DNA of 64,000 bases from Citrus sinensis (taxonomy: Eukaryota; Streptophyta; Magnoliopsida; Sapindales; Rutaceae), in NCBI RefSeq assembly GCF_022201045.2, contig NC_068558.1, forward strand, positions 10,011,501 through 10,075,500, read 5' to 3'. The notes under the pieces were generated by a model. It was not told the origin of the DNA, did no database searches, and was given only the letters and a program-made list of their open reading frames with translations. The position numbers and the translations under genes were made by a program. Position 1 is the first letter of the stretch. Each line of letters starts with the position of its first letter. Below, in pieces: positions 58,870 through 64,000 of the stretch.

Positions 58870-59100
58870 GGATTCGTTTATTCGATTCGATTCGATTCGA
58901 ATTAAATGGGTTTGGATTTGGAAAAAATTGATTCGTTTAATAAATGGATGAATTCGATTCGATTCGTTAATTAAACGAATCGAATGGGGGTTTGAAAATT
59001 TTGATTCATTTATTCGTTTAGAATTCGTTTAATAAATGGGTCATAAACGAATCGAATACGGGTCAATTCGTTTAAAATTAGTTTATTATTCATTTAATTA
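58870..59100. repeat. Left subterminal repeats of the hAT element
   Basis: Many copies of attcg and cgtttaat(a) in both orientations, including palindromic attcgtttaataaa-type units, matching those at the right end. Confidence 0.8.
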
Positions 59101-59817
59101 AATTACTTTTTTATCCTTAAATTTATTTAAAAGCTTTTTAAAATTTTAAGGTTAATATTGTAATTTTAAGCCTAATATATAAAGTCAAATACCCTAATTT
59201 CACAGTTCACATTTTGTCTCTCTTTCCCTTGTCTCTTAGCAACTCAAAAGTCAAAATCGTGAGTAGATCTAATCACCAAACACCACTCACCAGCCACTGC
59301 TCTACTACGTTTTGCCATCTCTTTGAATTTTTCCCTTTAATTCCATCTCTTAGCAACTAGCGGCTAGTAAATCACCGACAACCATCTCAATAATTTCTCA
59401 ACCGGCAACAGCAACCATCTTGCGTAAATCACAGACTCACAGTAAGCTCCAAATCCTTTTTTTTTTTATTATTTTTTAATTTTTGCATCCAGGCTCAAGT
59501 CCAGCAAGTGCTAACTACTACTTATTGGCATGGGTTTGTCTTTATTAGACTTTTTCCTTGATTTATTAGTCTTAGATTTGTTTATATTCTAATTACCAGC
59601 AAGTGCTAACTAGTAACTACTACGTATTGGCATGGGTTTGTCTTTATTAGACTTTTTCCTTGATTTATTAGTCTTAGATTTGTTTAGATTCTAATTATAC
59701 TCACGTGGCTTTGGCTTTCTTTTATTCTTGTACTCTCTGTTTCTTTTCTTTTGAAATAAATTTTTTTGATTAATCAGGGCCCTTAAAATAATTTAGAATT
59801 ATTTTATTTTTAGGAGA

Positions 59818-62111
59818 ATGGACACAAGCCAAAGTAATTCAGCATACACAATTAACGATTCTAGTGTTGGAGATGATGATGTAAATGACATAATCGAACT
59901 GGAAGAAGAGATTGAAAAAGGTTTAAGGCCAGTCGAACAAAAGGCACCACGGCAAAGGAAACTAACTTCACAAGTTTGGTCGTTGTTCCGTAAGGTTTCG
60001 GGAGATAAGTATCCGGACAACAAGCCGAGAGCAGTGTGTAAAAAATGCAGCATTGAGTACGTGGCTGTGCGCAATTCTGGTACAGGTAATCTAAGAAGAC
60101 ATTATGAAACTTGTGCAAAATTTAAAAAGCGCAATCCTGTACAAATGATGTTAGATCGTAGTGATGGACTGTCAACTCGTGTTCCCAAGTTTGAAGCTCA
60201 TGTGTTTCGTGAATTATTATCTTGTGCCATTATTATGCATGATTTGCCATTTCAATTTGTTGAATATGAGGGAATTAGAAGAATTTGGAATTATTTGTGT
60301 GATGAAGTGCCCAACATCTGTAGGAACACTGCGAAAGCCGATGTGTTAAAAATGCATAATAGGGAAAAGATAAAAATTAGAAGCATGTTAGAAGAAGCTC
60401 CTAGTAGAATATGTCTTACTACTGATTTATGGACTTCTATAACTACAGATGGTTATTTGTGTCTCACTGCACATTTCATTGATAAGGGATGGAATTTACA
60501 GAAAAAAGTGCTAAATTTTTGTGAAATGCCAACTCCACACACTGGGGTTGCTTTGGCTGAAAAAATATTGTCATTGTTGTGTGAATGGGGTATTGAGAAA
60601 AGGATTTTTTCATTGACTGTAGACAATGCTTTAAGTAATGATGTTTGTGTTGTAATGTTAAAAAGTCAATTGAGATTAAGGAATGCTTTGGTGTGTGATG
60701 GAGATTTCTTTCATATTCAATGCTGTGCTCATATTATTAATTTAATTGTTCAACACGGATTGAAAGAAATTGAGAAAGAAATAGAAAAAGCCCGTGAGAG
60801 TGTGAAATATGTCAAAGGGTCACAAGTGAGAAAAAGAAAATTTTTAGAGTGTGTTAAGCAAGTATCTCTAGACGACAAGAAAGGATTAAGACAAGATGTT
60901 CCTACAAGATGGAATTCAACTTTTCTCATGCTTGATAGTGTTCTGTATTACAAAAATGCTTTCCGTCATTTACATTTGAATGATTCTAATTACAAGAATT
61001 GTCCTTCTGAAGAAGAATGGGGGAAAATAGAAAAAATTGGCAAATTCTTGTCTATGTTTTATGAGATCACATGCATTTTTTCTGGTTCAAAATACCCCAC
61101 TTCAAATTTGTATTTTCCGAAGGTGTTTGCGGCTAAGGTTGCTTTGGATCAATTATTGTGTAGTGAGGATGTGTACATGAAAACTATGGCACAAAAAATG
61201 ATCGAAAAATTTGAGAAGTATTGGTATGATTTTTGTACCATTTTGGCCATAACGGTCATCTTGGATCCTAGATATAAGATGGCATTTATTGAGTTTGCTT
61301 ATAGTAAGGTTTATGGTCAAAATTCGGAGGAGTTGAAACATGTTCGAGATAAGTTGTTTTCAATTTTTGGTGAGTATAATTTGATCACACCATCTTCCTC
61401 CACTACATCCGTACTCACTCAAATGAGTGATGTTGGTTCAAGTGCGGGACGTAATGACGATAGTCAAAGTACACTTAACCAAAGGACCATGGATATGTTC
61501 AAGGTATATTTACAATTTTCTTATTTGTTCATTGTAAGACTTATTATTTAGATGCTTGTTTTGAATTTTGACTATTCTTATTTCTTAATTATTTTGTAGG
61601 AGTTTGATGATTTTGATAACATGGATTGTAGTGCTTATGTTAGAAAATCTGAATTGGAGCTTTATTTAGATGAGCCAAGAATTGATAGAAAGATTGATTT
61701 GGACATTCTAAGTTTTTGGAAAGGAAATGGATTTCGTTATCCTAACCTTTCATTCATGGCTCATGATATCTTGAGCATTCCTATATCCACTGTTGCATCT
61801 GAATCAGCTTTCAGTGTTGGCGGTCGAGTTCTTGATCAATTTCGAAGTGTTTTGAAGCCAGAGACAGTCCAAGCAATTATTACTACTAGAGATTGGAAGT
61901 TTGGAGAGATTGGTAAAACTTGCTCATAAAATTTATTTACTTTTCTTTTATAATATTATGTGCAATTTTTCTAATTAAGATTTATTTTTATAAAATTATT
62001 GTAGAAAATTTAGATGTCACTGTGAACCAACTTACTCAAAACATTATAACCATGAGCACTAATTGTGCTCCATCTGCAGAGAGTGTCAATGGTCCAAATG
62101 ACAATGTGTGA
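59818..62111 (+). CDS. hAT transposase (BED zinc finger, RICESLEEPER-like)
   Basis: Three exons, 59818-61503, 61600-61912 and 62005-62111, with GT-AG introns and agreeing phases; 2106 nt, 701 residues. A BED zinc finger has C74, C77, H95 and C99. RNase H-fold landmarks are TTDLWTS (D203), LTVDN (D269), CAHIINLIV and RWNSTFLML. The hAT dimerisation region is in exon 2 (FWKGNGFRYPNLSFMAHDIL, SIPISTVASESAFSVGGRVL). Exon 3 adds a short tail ending NGPNDNV. If the first intron is retained the product stops at 577 residues. The protein cuts and reinserts hAT elements; activity is plausible because no lesion is visible, but untested. Confidence 0.9.
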
Positions 62112-62484
62112 GTGTGGTAGGTAAAGTTTTTATCTTGTTTAATTATTATTTCCTTGAAAATGCTACAAATTTGCTATATATTTGATTTTTGAAATTTTAC
62201 AATGATTATTATCAATATTGCAGCATGTTAATAACATTTTATTTACTTTTTGGTGTAGGATTTTTGTTTTCAAGGTGACAAAGATAAATGAAGAGAATTA
62301 AAGAAATTACATTTCTTTATAATTTGAATTTGAATTATTGTTATTTGTAATATTAAGGATTTGTAATTTGGTATTTGGATGACTGTATAATATGATTTGA
62401 ATTATTTGTATTTTCATATTTTGTTGTGGGATATTAAATTTGTGTTTTTTCTGATTAATTTTGTTTATTAATTATATTTTTCTA

Positions 62485-62760
62485 AATGAATTGTAAACGA
62501 ATCGTAAACGAATCTTGATTCGATTCGATTCGTTATGGATTCGTATAGGATAAACGAATAATAAACGAATCCGGATTCGGTTCGATTCGTTTATCAATTT
62601 TGTTAAACGAATTAAACGAATCGAACCGAATATTCGTTTAATAAACGAATCGAATCCGAATCCTGAAATTTCAATTCGTTTAATAAACGAATCGAATCCG
62701 AATCCATATAATTTTGACCCAATTCGTTTACGATTCGATTCGAATTCGATTCGTTTATTC
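62485..62760. repeat. Right subterminal repeats of the hAT element
   Basis: Dense aaacgaat and attcgattcg motifs in both orientations up to the terminal repeat. Mirrors the left end. Confidence 0.8.
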
Positions 62761-62775
62761 GTTTTGCCACCCCTA

Positions 62776-64000
62776 GTTAGCATATTTGTTGAGAAGCATA
62801 ATCACTCATTAACAACATCTTGAAAAAGACATCTACTGAGGTCTCATCGGTCTGTTTCAGAGGTAAAGAAATGCTTGAGTCAATAGTTTGATTCAGTAAA
62901 TATTCCAACTCATCAACAAATTAATCTTTTTGAATTACAAGCTAAGGCTTGTAGAACATGGGTTCTATGGAAAAAGATATTTATAATTATGAAAGAGATT
63001 AGCAAAATGAATTAAAAGGGCATGACGCATTGTTGTTGTATGACCATTTTCTAGTTAAGCAAGAAAAAAAACCATCATTTTTTTTTCAAAATTAAGTCTG
63101 GATTTGATAATCGAATAACTAATTGTTTCTAGGCTGATGTAATAAGTCGACTGGCATATAATTTTACAGAGATGTGGTTATGTTTGATACCATGTACAAC
63201 ACAAATTGTTATGGTATGATTTTAGCACCATTAGTTGGAGTAAATAACCATGGTCAAACTACTGTTTTTAGTAGTGTATTTCTGAGTAATGAGACTATAG
63301 AGTCATTTGTTTAACTATTTGAGCAGTTTAAGGAAGTTATGCCATGTAATGACCCAAATATGATTATCATTTATCATCCTACAAACAAAAGCTATTAATC
63401 AAGCTTTGACGAACACTTAACATAAATTTTGCAATTGGTACATTTTCTTAAAAGTTAAATACAGTGGTGTATCAAGATCATTATTGGCACTTTCAAAAAT
63501 GCATTTAGGAATCAAAAACCAACGAAGAGTTTGATGTAATGTGGATGGATGTTGTTGAGAAAGCAAATTTGGTTGAAAAAGTCTGGCCACAGAGAGTGTA
63601 TCAAATCATATCAAAATGGGTGCCAGCATATGTCAACCATGTGTTTTCCACTAGAATGTCAAGTAACCAACGTGCTAAGAGCAATCATGCATTCTTCAAG
63701 AGGTATGTTTCAAAAAAGAATTCACTTATTGACTTTGTTTTTCAATTTAATCAAGCACTTGACGAAAACGTCACAAGGAGCTAATACTTGACCATAAAGA
63801 CATTAATGAAAGGTCGTTATTGAAATTGCTACTAGATATGGAGAAGCAAATGGCTGAAATTTATACACGTGATATTTTTTATAAGTTTCAATTTGAATTA
63901 TGAGATAGCTTGTCACATCTGATTGAGTTTGTGAGTGAGGATGAAGAAAATAGGATATATAACGTTGTGAGTGAAAAAAAAAAAAAAAAAAGATGTTTGT
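62776..64000 (+). pseudogene. FAR1/FRS-like protein, continuing part (runs off the window)
   Basis: Resumes exactly where the first part stopped, now FVEKHNHSLTTS and LLRSHRSVSEVKK. Later pieces include a MULE transposase-like core (NNHGQTT, CNVDG region) and, from 63539, WMDVVEKANLVEKVWPQRVY, KWVPAYVNHVFSTRMSSNQR and HAFFKRYVSKKNSLIDFVF. Another piece reads AEIYTRDIFYKFQFEL. Numerous stops and frameshifts show it was already decaying. It continues beyond 64000. Confidence 0.8.

Larger units (their letters stand above)
58849..62775 (+). mobile_element. hAT DNA transposon, possibly autonomous
   Basis: 3927 bp. Terminal inverted repeats are TAGGGGTGGCAA at 58849-58860 and its complement at 62764-62775. 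The 8-bp target-site duplication GTTAGCAT is at 58841-58848 and 62776-62783. Subterminal regions (58870-59100, 62485-62760) are packed with attcgttta and aaacgaat motifs, likely transposase binding sites. A ~95-bp direct duplication lies at 59501-59699 in the leader. The transposase gene (59818-62111) is open, and the termini and duplication are perfect or nearly so, pointing to recent insertion. Confidence 0.93.

Overview
This is plant nuclear DNA, almost certainly from a eudicot. It is AT-rich, has canonical GT-AG introns, and carries plant-only families: a VQ-motif protein, a type I MADS-box protein, DUF627/DUF629 and DUF639 proteins, a subfamily XII-type LRR receptor kinase, and FAR1/FRS. 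Many plant transposon classes sit between them. The species cannot be fixed from the sequence; a woody dicot such as Citrus is only a guess.

Layout: (1) 1-57 is the last exon of a gene entering from the left. (2) 1634-5342 is a non-autonomous LTR element flanked by ATAAC. It lies next to a Mutator-type DUF1985 ORF (5921-6703) that is cut off by the next block. (3) 6644-15933 is a recent direct array of three ~2.97 kb units plus a partial fourth. Each full unit carries a 222-aa VQ gene with its own promoter. Decayed sub-repeats and a hairpin follow. (4) 17491-17946 is a short intronless type I MADS-box gene. (5) 19473-26693 (minus) is an 18-exon gene of 1785 codons that stays open throughout. 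It encodes a DUF627/DUF629 ubiquitin-hydrolase-related protein whose C-terminal peptidase-like domain is duplicated in frame; its linker is also duplicated and holds a coding minisatellite. (6) 28.2-29.9 kb is a graveyard of gene and transposon fragments. (7) 32485-44330 is a decayed LRR receptor kinase. It is split by a Ty1-copia element that itself contains a solo LTR, and by a second solo LTR in the kinase domain. (8) A LINE 3' fragment follows, then an intact nine-exon DUF639 membrane-protein gene (45510-50525, minus). (9) 51.5-58.4 kb is AT-rich intergenic DNA with foldback, TIR and MITE elements. (10) From 58.5 kb to the right edge is a FAR1/FRS-like pseudogene interrupted by a 3.9 kb hAT transposon whose three-exon transposase is open.

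Functionally the intact genes are independent: a VQ family member (VQ proteins partner WRKY factors), a MADS regulator, a probable pseudo-deubiquitinase and a DUF639 membrane protein. The window's main theme is structural change: tandem duplication at three scales, nested transposition with recognisable target-site duplications, and solo LTR formation. Exon models were built by hand from splice sites and phase. The two large models sum to multiples of three without internal stops. I ran no database search.
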